35,709 bases of DNA, taken from Chloroflexota bacterium (GTDB taxonomy: Bacteria > Chloroflexota > Anaerolineae > Aggregatilineales > Phototrophicaceae). How positions within the stretch are numbered: position 1 is the stretch's first letter; the number at the start of each line of letters is the position of its first letter. The notes beneath the pieces are model-generated. The model was given only the letters and a program-made list of their open reading frames with translations. It was not told where the DNA came from and made no database searches. A program made the position numbers and the translations under genes. The stretch covers positions 17,578 through 53,286 of the forward strand of contig JAPOYT010000110.1 in assembly GCA_026706445.1 (NCBI GenBank), read 5' to 3'. Below are positions 23,524 to 31,930 of the stretch, one piece after another.

Positions 23524-24669
23524 ATGGCCGAGCGGAAAAACCCCCACCCTAAATCCCTCCCCGGCGGGTCTGTGTCTACGCGATCCCATAAAGAGGGAGG
23601 GACTTCAACGCTCCCCTTCCCTCCTCGTGGGGGAAAGGGGCTGGGGGATGGGGGGGCAGACCGCGTCGTCCTCAGCGTTGACAAGCTGCGCATTCATTAC
23701 GCGACGCCGCAGGGCGACGTCATCGCCGTCAGCGATATCAGCTTTGATCTGTACGAAGGCGAGACGCTGGGTTTGGTTGGCGAGAGCGGCTGCGGCAAGT
23801 CGACCACGGCTTACGGCATCCTGCAGTTGGTGCAGCCGCCCGGTTACATCGTGAACGGCAGTATTGAAGTCGACGGCACCGAGGTGCTGAACCTGACGGA
23901 AGAAGAGCTGCGCAAGTTCCGCTGGACCGGGCTGTCGCTGATCCCGCAAGGCGCGATGAACTCGCTGAATCCGACGATGCGCGTCAAAGACCAGATCATT
24001 GATGTGATCGAATCGCACGAGGGCAAGCAGAACGACAAAGAGGCTTTGCGCAAGCGCATCTTCGAGTTATTCCAGAACGTTGGCTTGCCCAATCGCATTT
24101 ACAATATGTACCCGCACGAGCTCAGCGGCGGCATGAAGCAGCGCGTCTGCATCGCCATGGGCGTGGCGCTGCATCCGACCGTCGTCATCGCCGACGAAGC
24201 GACCAGCGCGCTGGATGTCGTCGTGCAGCGCATCGTGGCGCAGACCTTGGTCAAGGTGAAGGACGAGATCGGCGTTTCGCTTATCGTCATCGGCCACGAT
24301 ATGGGGTTGCTGGCGCAAATCGTCGACCGCATCGCCGTGATGTACGCCGGCAAAATGGTCGAGATCGCGCCCGTGGAAAATGTCTATGCCAATCCGCTGC
24401 ATCCCTACACGCAGCTGCTTATCGATTCGATACCGTCCATCAAAGAGCGGAAGCCGCTGAAGATCACCGAGGGCATCACGCATGACCCGCGCAACCCGCC
24501 CTCGGGCTGCATCTTTCGGCTGCGCTGCCCCTTCGCCTGGGAGCATTGCGCCGAGGTCGAACCGCCTCCGATCTACGTAGAAGACAAACACGAGGTTGCT
24601 TGTCACTTATACGCCGAGCAATTTGAAGAGAGGAGGACGGATGCCCTCGCCACTCTTGCAAATCCGTGA
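23524..24669 (+). CDS. ABC importer ATPase, DppD/OppD type, with repeat-encoded N-terminal extension
   Basis: 381 residues; the family usually has about 330. Walker A GESGCGKST at residues 86-94, Q-loop SLIPQGAMNSL, signature LSGGMKQR near 200, Walker B VVIADEAT, His-switch VIGHDMG, and the C-terminal oligopeptide-type Cys segment GCIFRLRCPFAWEHC. The ABC domain proper begins only at VLSVDKLRIHYATP (about residue 49). The first 48 codons after the normal start are the inverted copy of the palindromic repeat (23541-23656), itself interrupted by a 22 nt unit at 23564-23585. No ATG, GTG or TTG lies between the repeat and the ABC domain, so the repeat must be translated. The original start and ribosome-site region, 21 nt after the permease, is kept. 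Confidence 0.92.
   Translation: MAERKNPHPKSLPGGSVSTRSHKEGGTSTLPFPPRGGKGLGDGGADRVVLSVDKLRIHYATPQGDVIAVSDISFDLYEGETLGLVGESGCGKSTTAYGILQLVQPPGYIVNGSIEVDGTEVLNLTEEELRKFRWTGLSLIPQGAMNSLNPTMRVKDQIIDVIESHEGKQNDKEALRKRIFELFQNVGLPNRIYNMYPHELSGGMKQRVCIAMGVALHPTVVIADEATSALDVVVQRIVAQTLVKVKDEIGVSLIVIGHDMGLLAQIVDRIAVMYAGKMVEIAPVENVYANPLHPYTQLLIDSIPSIKERKPLKITEGITHDPRNPPSGCIFRLRCPFAWEHCAEVEPPPIYVEDKHEVACHLYAEQFEERRTDALATLANP
23541..23656. repeat. Long palindromic repeat inserted in the ATPase coding region
   Basis: Inverted copy of 21366-21482. Shared blocks include CCCCCATCCCCCA, CACGAGGAGGGAAGGGG and CCCTCCCTCTTTATGGG on the minus strand. The central part is shorter than in the other copy, and after TTTATGGG it holds a 22 nt dispersed unit (23564-23585) absent from the intergenic copy. 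The whole element keeps the reading frame open. Confidence 0.85.
23564..23585. repeat. 22 nt dispersed unit nested in the palindromic repeat
   Basis: Contains TGTGTCTACGCGATC; the reverse complement carries the conserved loop GCGTAGACAC. Its translation, GSVSTRS, ends like that of the unit in the M20 gene (SASSTRS). Runs of G at the junction make the insert length ambiguous between 22 and 24 nt. Confidence 0.7.
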
Positions 24670-27208
24670 CGCCACCAAGATATTCTCGACCGGCGGCTTT
24701 CTAGGCGGCGGCAAGAAGACGGTCGTCGCCCTCGACCACTTCAACTTGACGATCGACGAGTCGCCGGCGACGATCACCACGATCGCCGGCGAAAGCGGCA
24801 GCGGCAAGACGACGCTGGCGAATCTCGTGCTGGGCTTCATCAAGCTGACATCGGGTCATATCATATTTGATGGCGAAGACATCACCGACATGACTGACGC
24901 CCAGCTCAAAGCCTACCGCCGCAATGTGCAAGCCGTCTTTCAGGATCCCTTCGGCGTTTACAATCCCTTCTATCGCATTGACCACGTCTTTGACCTGGTC
25001 AACAAGCACTTCAGCCTGTCAGACAACCAAAGTGAATATCGCGACATGGTCGAAGCCGGCTTGAATGTGGTCGGCTTATACGGCGAGGACGTGCTGCGCA
25101 AATACCCGCATCAACTGAGCGGCGGGCAGCGGCAGCGCATTATGATGGCGCGCGCTTATATGATCAAGCCGCGGCTGATTGTGGCGGACGAGCCGGTCTC
25201 AATGGTGGACGCCTCGCTGCGCGCCTCGATTCTGGACGCCATGCTGCGCCTGCGGGACGACCACAATATCTCCTTCTTGTATATCACGCATGACTTGAGC
25301 ACGGCTTACCAAATCGGCGATCAGATTTATATGCTCTATCAGGGCACAACAGCCGAGCGCGGCGCGGCGATGGATGTCATTGACGCGCCCCAACACCCCT
25401 ACGTGCAACTGCTGATTGACTCGGTGCCCGTGCCCGACCCGACCGATAAATGGGATGTCAATATCAGCCTGCCCAGCGAAGAGGAGATGCGCACAGCCGC
25501 CTCGGTCGGCTGCCGTTATTATCCGCGCTGCCCGCATCGCATGGATAAATGCCTGGAAGAACAGCCGCCGCTATTCAAGATGGACAAACCGAAGCATGAA
25601 GCAGCCTGCTACCTCTATGAAGAGCGCGAGATCGCGCCGATTGAAGCGCCTATCCTCTATAGCAAGCCCAAGACCGATGAGCTGCGACAGCCGGAGCGCC
25701 GCAGGCGAGCGCCGCTGGCAGCGGCTGTGATCCTGCTGGTCGCCGCGGCGGCCGTCGCCATTTACGCGATCAATCAGAACAACGCCGCCATCGCCGCCGA
25801 AGCGACGGCGGCAGCGCGCGCGGCCGAAGCGACTGAAGCGGCCATCGCCGCCGCGACCGCCTCAGCCGCTGCCGAAGAATTCGCCGCCGTCACCGCGCAG
25901 GCAGAATCGGAAGCGCGCGAACCAACGCCAATCCCGGAGCAGGAATTCAAAGTGCCGCTCGAGGGCGCGGTTGACAAAGGCGCGCTGGCGCTGAATGTTG
26001 TGACGCTGGACGAAATCGCCAACGCGGACGATAGGCACCGATACACTTTTGACGGCGCGGCCGGTCAGGAAGTCACCGTCAAGATTCGGACGGGCGGCGG
26101 CGGCTTAAGCGGCGGCAATCTCAATTCGCCCTACGGCACCATCTATGGACCCGATGGCGGATTCGCAGCGCCGCTCGGCGATACAGCCATGCGCCCGCGC
26201 CGAAGCTACAACGCGCCGCTTACGCTGAGGGCCGGAACCTATAGCATCGTCGTCGCGGCGGCACAAGTCGACCGTTACGGCTTGGTCGGCGACGCGCCCT
26301 ATCAGATTGAAATCGAAGGCGACGAACCCGAAATCGAGCCGACGCCTGAGCCAAGGCCAATCCCGGAGCAAGACTTCAAGCTGTCGCCGGAAGGCGCGGT
26401 TGACAAGGGCGCGCTCGCGCTCAATGTTGTGACGCTGGACGAAATCAGCGGCGCGGGCGATGTGCATCGCTACACCTTTGCTGGCGCTGCGGGACAGGAA
26501 GTCACCGTCAAGATTCGGACGGGCGGCGGCGGCTTAAGCGGCGGCAATCTCAATTCGCCCTACGGCACCATCTATGGACCCGATGGCGAATTCCTGGCGC
26601 CGCTCGGCGATACGGCGGTGCGCCCGCGCCGCAGCTACAACGCGCCGCTTACGCTAAGAGCTGGAATCTATACGATCATCATCGGGGCGGCTGAAGTCGA
26701 CCGTTATGGTTTGGTCGGCGACGCGCCTTATCAGGTGGAAGTCGAAGGCGACGAACCGGCGCCGCTACCGACCGCTATTCCCGAGCCGGCGATCGAGCCA
26801 ACGCCCTATCCGCAGCCGGACTTCATCCTGTCGCCCGAGGGCGCGACCGATAAAGGCGCGCTGACGATCGAGGTGGTAACCCTGGACGAAATCGTCGATG
26901 AGGCGGACAAGCACAGCTACCAATTTGAAGCGACTGCGGGCCAAACGGTGTCGGTCAAGATTCGGACCGGCGGCGGCGGCTTGAGTGGCGGCAACCTCAA
27001 CTCGCCCTATGGCACGATTTATGCTCCCGACGGCGCTTTCGCAGCGCCGCTTGGCGACACCGGCGTCCGCCCGCGGCGCAGCTACAACGCCCTGCTAACC
27101 TTGAAACCAGGCGTCTATACGATCATCGTCGGATCGGCGCAGGTGGATCGCTATGGCTTGGTCGGCGATGCGCCCTATCAACTGGTGGTGGAAAGCGCGG
27201 ACGGTTAA
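24641..27208 (+). CDS. ABC importer ATPase (DppF/OppF type) fused to a membrane anchor and three extracytoplasmic PPC-like domains
   Basis: 855 residues, against about 330 for the family. Residues 1-330 are a complete ATPase: Walker A GESGSGKTT (50-58), Q-loop VFQDPFG, signature LSGGQRQR (159-166), Walker B LIVADEP, His-switch ITHDLS, and a C-terminal cysteine segment (CRYYPRCPHRMDKC). Then come a basic stretch (PERRRR, 351-356), one membrane helix (about 357-377), an Ala/Glu-rich helix to about 425, and three repeats of about 140 residues (from 431, 574 and 723) separated by Pro/Glu/Thr linkers. Each repeat has a beta-rich pattern (HRYTFDGAAGQEVTVKI; LRAGTYSIVV; DRYGLVGDAPYQIE) resembling bacterial pre-peptidase C-terminal domains. 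RRRR before the helix predicts the repeats face outside. AGGAGG precedes the ATG, which overlaps the previous gene by 29 nt. Confidence 0.92.
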   Translation: MPSPLLQIRDATKIFSTGGFLGGGKKTVVALDHFNLTIDESPATITTIAGESGSGKTTLANLVLGFIKLTSGHIIFDGEDITDMTDAQLKAYRRNVQAVFQDPFGVYNPFYRIDHVFDLVNKHFSLSDNQSEYRDMVEAGLNVVGLYGEDVLRKYPHQLSGGQRQRIMMARAYMIKPRLIVADEPVSMVDASLRASILDAMLRLRDDHNISFLYITHDLSTAYQIGDQIYMLYQGTTAERGAAMDVIDAPQHPYVQLLIDSVPVPDPTDKWDVNISLPSEEEMRTAASVGCRYYPRCPHRMDKCLEEQPPLFKMDKPKHEAACYLYEEREIAPIEAPILYSKPKTDELRQPERRRRAPLAAAVILLVAAAAVAIYAINQNNAAIAAEATAAARAAEATEAAIAAATASAAAEEFAAVTAQAESEAREPTPIPEQEFKVPLEGAVDKGALALNVVTLDEIANADDRHRYTFDGAAGQEVTVKIRTGGGGLSGGNLNSPYGTIYGPDGGFAAPLGDTAMRPRRSYNAPLTLRAGTYSIVVAAAQVDRYGLVGDAPYQIEIEGDEPEIEPTPEPRPIPEQDFKLSPEGAVDKGALALNVVTLDEISGAGDVHRYTFAGAAGQEVTVKIRTGGGGLSGGNLNSPYGTIYGPDGEFLAPLGDTAVRPRRSYNAPLTLRAGIYTIIIGAAEVDRYGLVGDAPYQVEVEGDEPAPLPTAIPEPAIEPTPYPQPDFILSPEGATDKGALTIEVVTLDEIVDEADKHSYQFEATAGQTVSVKIRTGGGGLSGGNLNSPYGTIYAPDGAFAAPLGDTGVRPRRSYNALLTLKPGVYTIIVGSAQVDRYGLVGDAPYQLVVESADG
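25931..27205 (+). repeat. Three internal domain repeats in the fused ATPase gene
   Basis: Period about 430-445 nt. Repeats 1 and 2 share 94 identical consecutive bases (26066-26159 and 26495-26588), including synonymous positions; repeat 3 is the same in protein over much of this stretch but differs in codons. This indicates recent duplication or gene conversion between repeats 1 and 2. Confidence 0.85.
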
Positions 27209-27253
27209 CGCGCCAATGTCAAATATGTAGAGTAGCGCCGTCTGCAACGACTG

Positions 27254-27279
27254 CCCCTCCCCGGTGACTCGCGGAGGGG
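27254..27279 (+). terminator. Candidate terminator hairpin after the importer operon
   Basis: CCCCTCC and GGAGGGG form a 7 bp stem around a 12 nt loop, followed by TGATTTT. It lies 45 nt after the fused ATPase stop and before the PhyH gene. The T run is short, so termination may be partial. Confidence 0.45.
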
Positions 27280-27336
27280 TGATTTTGTGGAGGAGCAGCA
27301 TCGTTGGGATGGGAAGGACTGAAGGAGAGGGTAGAA

Positions 27337-28128
27337 ATGTTAACGCAGGAGCAAATTGATTTCTTTCACGAGAATGGCTATTTGCGCATTCCGCAAGTCT
27401 TTGATGAAGCCGAGGTCGCGGAACTGTCTGATAGCCTGGATCGACTGATTGAGGATTGGTCAATCACCAGCCCGGGCTGGTCGGGACCTTGGCGCGATGT
27501 GTATCTGGACGCGGAAGTGGAAAAGCAGGTCAAGCTGACGGCCATGCACGACCTGCACCTGTACTCCGACGCCTGGATGCGCGCCGTGACCAACCCCAAG
27601 CTGGCGAAATGCCTGTCGCAGCTGCTGGATTCCAGCGTCGAGCTGCATCACACGACCATGCACATCAAGCCGCCGCAGACCGGGCACCCCTTCCCGATGC
27701 ATCAAGATTCGCCCTTCTATGAACATAGCGACGGGCGCTTCCTTGATACGCTTGTACACCTGGACGATACTTTCCACGAAAACGGCGAGATCCGCTTCCT
27801 GGCGCGGTCGCACAAGATGGGCAAGCTGTCGCATATCTTGGAATATCCGGACGGAACCAAGTGCGCGCCGCATCTGAATACGGACGAATTCAAGCTGGAA
27901 GACACGGTGCCCGTGCCAGCCAAACGCGGCGATGTCGTCGTCTTTCACATCTACTGCATACACGGCTCCTACATCAACCAGACGCAAGAGCCGCGCCGCA
28001 TGGTGCGCATGGGCTTCCGCGATCCGCACAATGATCAGTTGGCTGGGCAGAGTAAGGGCCGCCCGGGCTTGATCGTGCATGGCTATCGCGAGCGGCGCGG
28101 CGCCGAAGAACTGCTCAAGCAGACCTAG
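27337..28128 (+). CDS. Phytanoyl-CoA dioxygenase (PhyH) family Fe(II)/2-oxoglutarate oxygenase
   Basis: 263 residues. Non-haem iron, 2-oxoglutarate-dependent hydroxylase of small molecules. Iron triad: His122 and Asp124 in PMHQDSPF, distal His209 in YCIHGSYINQ; Arg220-221 fit the 2-oxoglutarate carboxylate. The N-terminal EQIDFFHENGYLRIPQVF is the standard PhyH opening. Start ATG 27337, preceded by GGAGAGG; an upstream TTG is less likely. It is followed after 14 nt by the ROK gene, so likely cotranscribed with it. The substrate cannot be inferred; in this setting it may be a modified sugar or sugar-linked natural product. Confidence 0.9.
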   Translation: MLTQEQIDFFHENGYLRIPQVFDEAEVAELSDSLDRLIEDWSITSPGWSGPWRDVYLDAEVEKQVKLTAMHDLHLYSDAWMRAVTNPKLAKCLSQLLDSSVELHHTTMHIKPPQTGHPFPMHQDSPFYEHSDGRFLDTLVHLDDTFHENGEIRFLARSHKMGKLSHILEYPDGTKCAPHLNTDEFKLEDTVPVPAKRGDVVVFHIYCIHGSYINQTQEPRRMVRMGFRDPHNDQLAGQSKGRPGLIVHGYRERRGAEELLKQT

Positions 28129-28142
28129 CCCTGGCGATTCCT

Positions 28143-29048
28143 TTGCCAACGCGAGAGGCGCAGGTCATCGGCCTGGATATCGGCGGGAGCAAGACGCTGG
28201 CCGGTCTGGTTACCCGCGCCGGCGAAGTCGACTCTACAAAACAAGTGGAGACGGCGCCAACGCCAGCGGCGATCCTGGCGGCCGCGCGCTCGCTGTGTCA
28301 ATCCTTGCTTGATGAGGCTGATAGGCCAGTCCTCGGCATCGGCATTGGCAGCGCCGGCATCATCGATGCGAAAGCGGGCCGGGTCGTCTTCGCCAATGAG
28401 AACATGCCGGGCTGGTCAGGCACGCGCTTGGCTGAGCTCGAGATCGGCGGCGGATTGCCGATCAGCGCTGAGAATGATGTGCGCGCGCTGGCTTATGGCG
28501 AAGCGCTTGTTGGCGCGGGTGCGGACTTCGATTCGCTGCTTTGCGTCACGGTTGGCACTGGCATCGGCGGCGCGCTGATTTTGAATGGCGAGGTCTGGCA
28601 TGGCGCCGATTACAGCGGCGGCGAAATCGGCTATCTGGTGGTCGATTGGGAGCGCGGCGAGCCGGTGATCTTGGATCAGTACGCTTCCGGACCGGCGATT
28701 GAGCGCGCCTATCAAATTGCGAGCGCGAGCGAGAATCGGCTGCCGCTGCCGAAAGTTGGTCAACTTGCCGCCGCCGGCGATACGCTGGCGCGGGGCGCCA
28801 TTGAGACGGGGGCGGGAAAACTGGGGGCTATTTTGGCCGGCTGCGCCACCGCGATCAATCCGGCCGCGGTGATAGTCGGCGGCGGCGTGCCGCAAGTGGG
28901 GGCGCTCTGGTGGAAGGCCTTAGAAGCCGTCTTTCGCGATCGCCTGCCGCCGCCAGTCGCCGCGACGCCGCTGTTGCCGGCGACGCTGGGCGCCAACGCG
29001 GTCATGCTGGGCGCGGCGATGTTGGCTTGGCGGAAGGTCGACGCATGA
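28143..29048 (+). CDS. ROK-family sugar kinase (ManNAc kinase-like) lacking the zinc motif
   Basis: 301 residues. ATP-binding GLDIGGSKTLAGLV near the N-terminus, catalytic Asp in ISAENDVRALAYGEAL, and VGTGIGGALILNGEVWHGA typical of ROK kinases; GGGVPQVG lies near the C-terminus. After GGEIGYLVVD, most ROK proteins have a C-x-C-G-x-x-G-C zinc motif; here WERGEPVILDQYASGPAIE follows directly, so the motif is missing. TTG at 28143 is the only reasonable start close to the family's beginning; the ribosome site is poor and coupling to PhyH is likely. The stop overlaps the next gene's start (ATGA). The neighbour is a NanE-like epimerase, suggesting phosphorylation of N-acetylmannosamine, by inference from context. 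Confidence 0.87.
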   Translation: MPTREAQVIGLDIGGSKTLAGLVTRAGEVDSTKQVETAPTPAAILAAARSLCQSLLDEADRPVLGIGIGSAGIIDAKAGRVVFANENMPGWSGTRLAELEIGGGLPISAENDVRALAYGEALVGAGADFDSLLCVTVGTGIGGALILNGEVWHGADYSGGEIGYLVVDWERGEPVILDQYASGPAIERAYQIASASENRLPLPKVGQLAAAGDTLARGAIETGAGKLGAILAGCATAINPAAVIVGGGVPQVGALWWKALEAVFRDRLPPPVAATPLLPATLGANAVMLGAAMLAWRKVDA

Positions 29049-29728
29049 AGCCCGACGCATTCCTCGCCGCCGTCAAAGGCAAGCTGATTGTGTCCTGCCA
29101 AGCACTTGAGGACGAGCCGTTGCACGGACCCGACGTGATGGCGATGATGGCGCGGGCGGCGAAGATCGGCGGCGCGGCCGCCATCCGCGCCAACGGACCG
29201 GCTGACATCCGCGCGATAAAGGCGGCGGTCGATTTGCCGGTCATCGGTCTGTTCAAGCAGGGCGATAGTGGCGTCTACATCACGCCGACCTTTGAGGCCG
29301 CTTCCGCGATCGCCGATGCGGGCGCCGATGTCATCGCGCTGGATTGCACCGATCGGCCACGTCCCGATGGCGCGCTCATGGGCGACTTGCTAGAGCGCAT
29401 CCAGCGCGAGCTCAAGCGGCCGATCTTCGCTGACGTCTCCACGCTGGCGGAAGCCCGGAGAGCCGCCGATCTGGGCGTGGCAATGGTTGCTCCGACGCTC
29501 GCCGGATATACGGAGAGCGGCCCGGCGCAGGAGGGGCCGGACTTTGAATTGCTCGCGCGGATGATCGAAGATTTGTCGATACCGGTGATCGCCGAAGGCC
29601 GCATCCACAGTCCGGAGCAGGCGCGGCGGGCGCTGGATTTGGGCGCTTGGACCGTCGTCGTTGGCTCGGCCATCACGCGCCCGCGCACGATCACGGCTCG
29701 CTTTGTTCAGGCGCTAACTGATGTGTAG
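29045..29728 (+). CDS. nanE: N-acetylmannosamine-6-phosphate 2-epimerase (NanE)
   Basis: 227 residues, normal for NanE. It converts ManNAc-6-P to GlcNAc-6-P in sialic acid or ManNAc use. Family features: LIVSCQALEDEPLHGPDVMA, AAAIRANGPADIRAIK, LPVIGLFKQ, ITPTFEAAS, VIALDCTDRPRPDG, ADVSTLAEA, IPVIAEGRIHSPEQARRALD and VVVGSAITRP, with Lys in LFKQ and the acidic residues in place. The start ATG overlaps the ROK stop by 4 nt (ATGA), so the two are coupled. The TAG stop is part of a hairpin repeat. Neither sialate lyase nor sialidase is visible in this window, so the source of ManNAc-6-P is open. Confidence 0.9.
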   Translation: MKPDAFLAAVKGKLIVSCQALEDEPLHGPDVMAMMARAAKIGGAAAIRANGPADIRAIKAAVDLPVIGLFKQGDSGVYITPTFEAASAIADAGADVIALDCTDRPRPDGALMGDLLERIQRELKRPIFADVSTLAEARRAADLGVAMVAPTLAGYTESGPAQEGPDFELLARMIEDLSIPVIAEGRIHSPEQARRALDLGAWTVVVGSAITRPRTITARFVQALTDV

Positions 29729-29749
29729 GGGTGAGCCGGTGGCTCGCCC
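29729..29749. repeat. Simple 21 nt hairpin repeat following nanE
   Basis: Arms GGGTGAGCC / GGCTCGCCC with one G-T wobble. The preceding TGTAG includes the nanE stop codon (29726-29728). Confidence 0.8.
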
Positions 29750-29816
29750 GCTCTTGCTGTAATTTACCAAGCATGATTCGCATGACTAACGTGGAAATAC
29801 GCGGGTAGGAGAAAAC

Positions 29817-30836
29817 ATGAAAACAATCGCATTCCTCGGCGCCGCCCATATCCACAGTCCTGGCTTCATCAAGCGCGTCAAAGAACGCGCGGGACAATTT
29901 GCGGTGAAGGCGGTCTGGGACAGCCAGCCGGCGCGCGCGCGCATCGCCGCCCAGCAGCTTTCCTGCGTGAGCGCGGCCGGTTACAAGGAGCTGCTGGCGG
30001 ACGCGGAAATCGAAGCCGTCATCATCTGCTCGGAGACCTCGCTACATCGTGAACTGGTTGAGGCGACCGCGGCGGCGGGGAAGGATGTCTTCGTTGAGAA
30101 GCCGCTGGGCATGGGCGCGAGCGACGCCTACGCCATGCAGCGCGCCATTGACGAAGCCGGCCTAATCTTTCAGACCGGGCACTTTATGCGCAGCCTGCCG
30201 GTGTACCGTCAGTTGAAAGCCTGGATCGAGGCGGGGACGCTGGGCCGGATCACGCGCGTTCGGCATTCAAATGTGCATCAGGGCGCCATCGCCGCCATAT
30301 TCGATCCTGGCCGCGGACCCTACGCCGATGGCTGGCTCTGGATGACCGATCCGGCTCTTTCCGGCTGCGGCGGCTTTGGCGATTTAGGCGCGCACTCGCT
30401 CGATATCCTGATGTGGCTGCTGGGCGATGTCGAAAGCGTCACGGCGCAAGTGGACCGCCTGCTGGGAAAATACGACTGCGATGAATATGGCGAGGGCTTG
30501 CTGCGCTTTGCCAATGGCGCCATCGGGTCAATCGCCGCCGGCTGGGCCGATGTATTGCGCCCGCAGGAGATTCTGGTCAGCGGAACTGAGGGCGTCGCCT
30601 ATGTTGACGCTGGGGCGCTCTATGTACAATCGGCGAATCTGCCGGGGACGGACGGCGGCCAATGGACGGATTTGCCGGAAGCCTTGCCGCACGCCTTTGA
30701 TCTCTTCCTCGACGCGATTACTGGCGCAGAAGTCCCCTTGATTTCAGCGAAAGAAGCGGCTCGCCGCAGCGCCGTGATGGAAGCCTTTTACCAAGCTGCG
30801 GCTACGAATTCCTGGGTTCAACCCAAATCAGCTTAA
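29817..30836 (+). CDS. Gfo/Idh/MocA-family oxidoreductase (1)
   Basis: 339 residues. NAD(P)-dependent sugar or cyclitol dehydrogenase. N-terminal Rossmann fold (FLGAAHIHSPGFI, with histidines in place of the usual Gly-rich turn), then the family motif DVFVEKPLGMG with the catalytic Lys near residue 95. The second domain contains GGFGDLGAHSLDILMWLLG, the substrate-binding Asp/His helix. AGGAG lies 7 nt before the ATG. It is followed 15 nt later by a second member of the family; such pairs often act in successive steps. The region after NanE suggests a role in an aminosugar or related route, by context only. Confidence 0.9.
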   Translation: MKTIAFLGAAHIHSPGFIKRVKERAGQFAVKAVWDSQPARARIAAQQLSCVSAAGYKELLADAEIEAVIICSETSLHRELVEATAAAGKDVFVEKPLGMGASDAYAMQRAIDEAGLIFQTGHFMRSLPVYRQLKAWIEAGTLGRITRVRHSNVHQGAIAAIFDPGRGPYADGWLWMTDPALSGCGGFGDLGAHSLDILMWLLGDVESVTAQVDRLLGKYDCDEYGEGLLRFANGAIGSIAAGWADVLRPQEILVSGTEGVAYVDAGALYVQSANLPGTDGGQWTDLPEALPHAFDLFLDAITGAEVPLISAKEAARRSAVMEAFYQAAATNSWVQPKSA

Positions 30837-30851
30837 GAAGGAGCAGCCAGA

Positions 30852-31907
30852 ATGAGCACATTGAAGGTGGGTGTCATCGGCGTCGGCGGGATCGCCCGCA
30901 CGCACATGCCGGGTTGGGAAGCCTCGCCCCATGCCGAAGTGGTCACGGGCGCGGATCTGGTTCCGGCAGCGCTGGAACAATGGGGGCAGCAGTGGAATAT
31001 CGACAAGCTGGAGACGGACAGCGCCGCGGTCATCAACGATCCGGATATCGATATCATTGATGTCTGCACGCCCAATATGTATCACGCGCCCTTGTCGATC
31101 GCCGCGCTGGAGGCGGGCAAGCACGTGATCTGCGAAAAGCCGCTGGCGCCGACCCCGGCCGATGTCCAGCGCATGATCGAGGCGCGCGACAAATCGGGCA
31201 AAATGCTGATGACCGCGCAGCATTTCCGCTTCGCTGGCACTTCCAAGGCGCTGAAGGCGGAGATTGAAGGCGGTGCGCTGGGCGATATCTATCACGCCCG
31301 CAGTTGGATGCTGCGCCGTTCCGGCATTCCCACCAGCCTGGCTTTCCTCTCCCGCCAACATGCGGGCGGCGGCGCCTGCATCGACATCGGCGTGCACATC
31401 CTCGATTTGACGCTCTGGATGATGGGCAATCCCGAACCCGTCTTGGTCACTGGCGTCGCGCGTAAAGAGATCGCCAGTAACCCGATGGCTTTCGGGCGCT
31501 GGCCCCGTTTCGGGCGTATTCCGGATGGCATGGATGTCGAGGAAATGGCGATGGCTTTCGTCCGCTTCGCAACCGGCGCCACGCTCGTCTTCGAGATCTC
31601 CTGGCTGCTGCATCACGATATCGAGGGCGAAGATATGCAGATGTGGCTCTATGGCACGGGCGGCGGCTCGCATTGGCCCAAATGCGAGATTTACGACACC
31701 AACTACGAAAGCATGCAACTATACAACCGCCAGCTGAAACTGACCCAGAACTTATCCGAGCCGCACGCGCAGGAGTGCGTCGAGTTCGCGCAGGCGATTG
31801 TCGATGGCGCGCCTTCGCCGGTGCCGGCCGAGCAGTCGCTGCAGGTGATGAAGATCCTGAACGGCATCTATGAGAGCCAGAAGACCGGCGGCGAGGTGAA
31901 GCTGTAA
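30852..31907 (+). CDS. Gfo/Idh/MocA-family oxidoreductase (2)
   Basis: 351 residues. Typical GVIGVGGIARTHMPGW nucleotide motif, DVCTPNMYHAPLSIAALEAGK and HVICEKPLAPT with the catalytic Lys, and GGGACIDIGVHILDLTLWMMG in the C-terminal domain. AAGGAG is 9 nt before the ATG. Same operon as the preceding dehydrogenase. Substrate unknown. The gene is followed by two hairpin repeats and then by an unrelated lipoprotein gene. Confidence 0.92.
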   Translation: MSTLKVGVIGVGGIARTHMPGWEASPHAEVVTGADLVPAALEQWGQQWNIDKLETDSAAVINDPDIDIIDVCTPNMYHAPLSIAALEAGKHVICEKPLAPTPADVQRMIEARDKSGKMLMTAQHFRFAGTSKALKAEIEGGALGDIYHARSWMLRRSGIPTSLAFLSRQHAGGGACIDIGVHILDLTLWMMGNPEPVLVTGVARKEIASNPMAFGRWPRFGRIPDGMDVEEMAMAFVRFATGATLVFEISWLLHHDIEGEDMQMWLYGTGGGSHWPKCEIYDTNYESMQLYNRQLKLTQNLSEPHAQECVEFAQAIVDGAPSPVPAEQSLQVMKILNGIYESQKTGGEVKL

Positions 31908-31930
31908 TCTCGCCAAATTGGGAATTGTAG

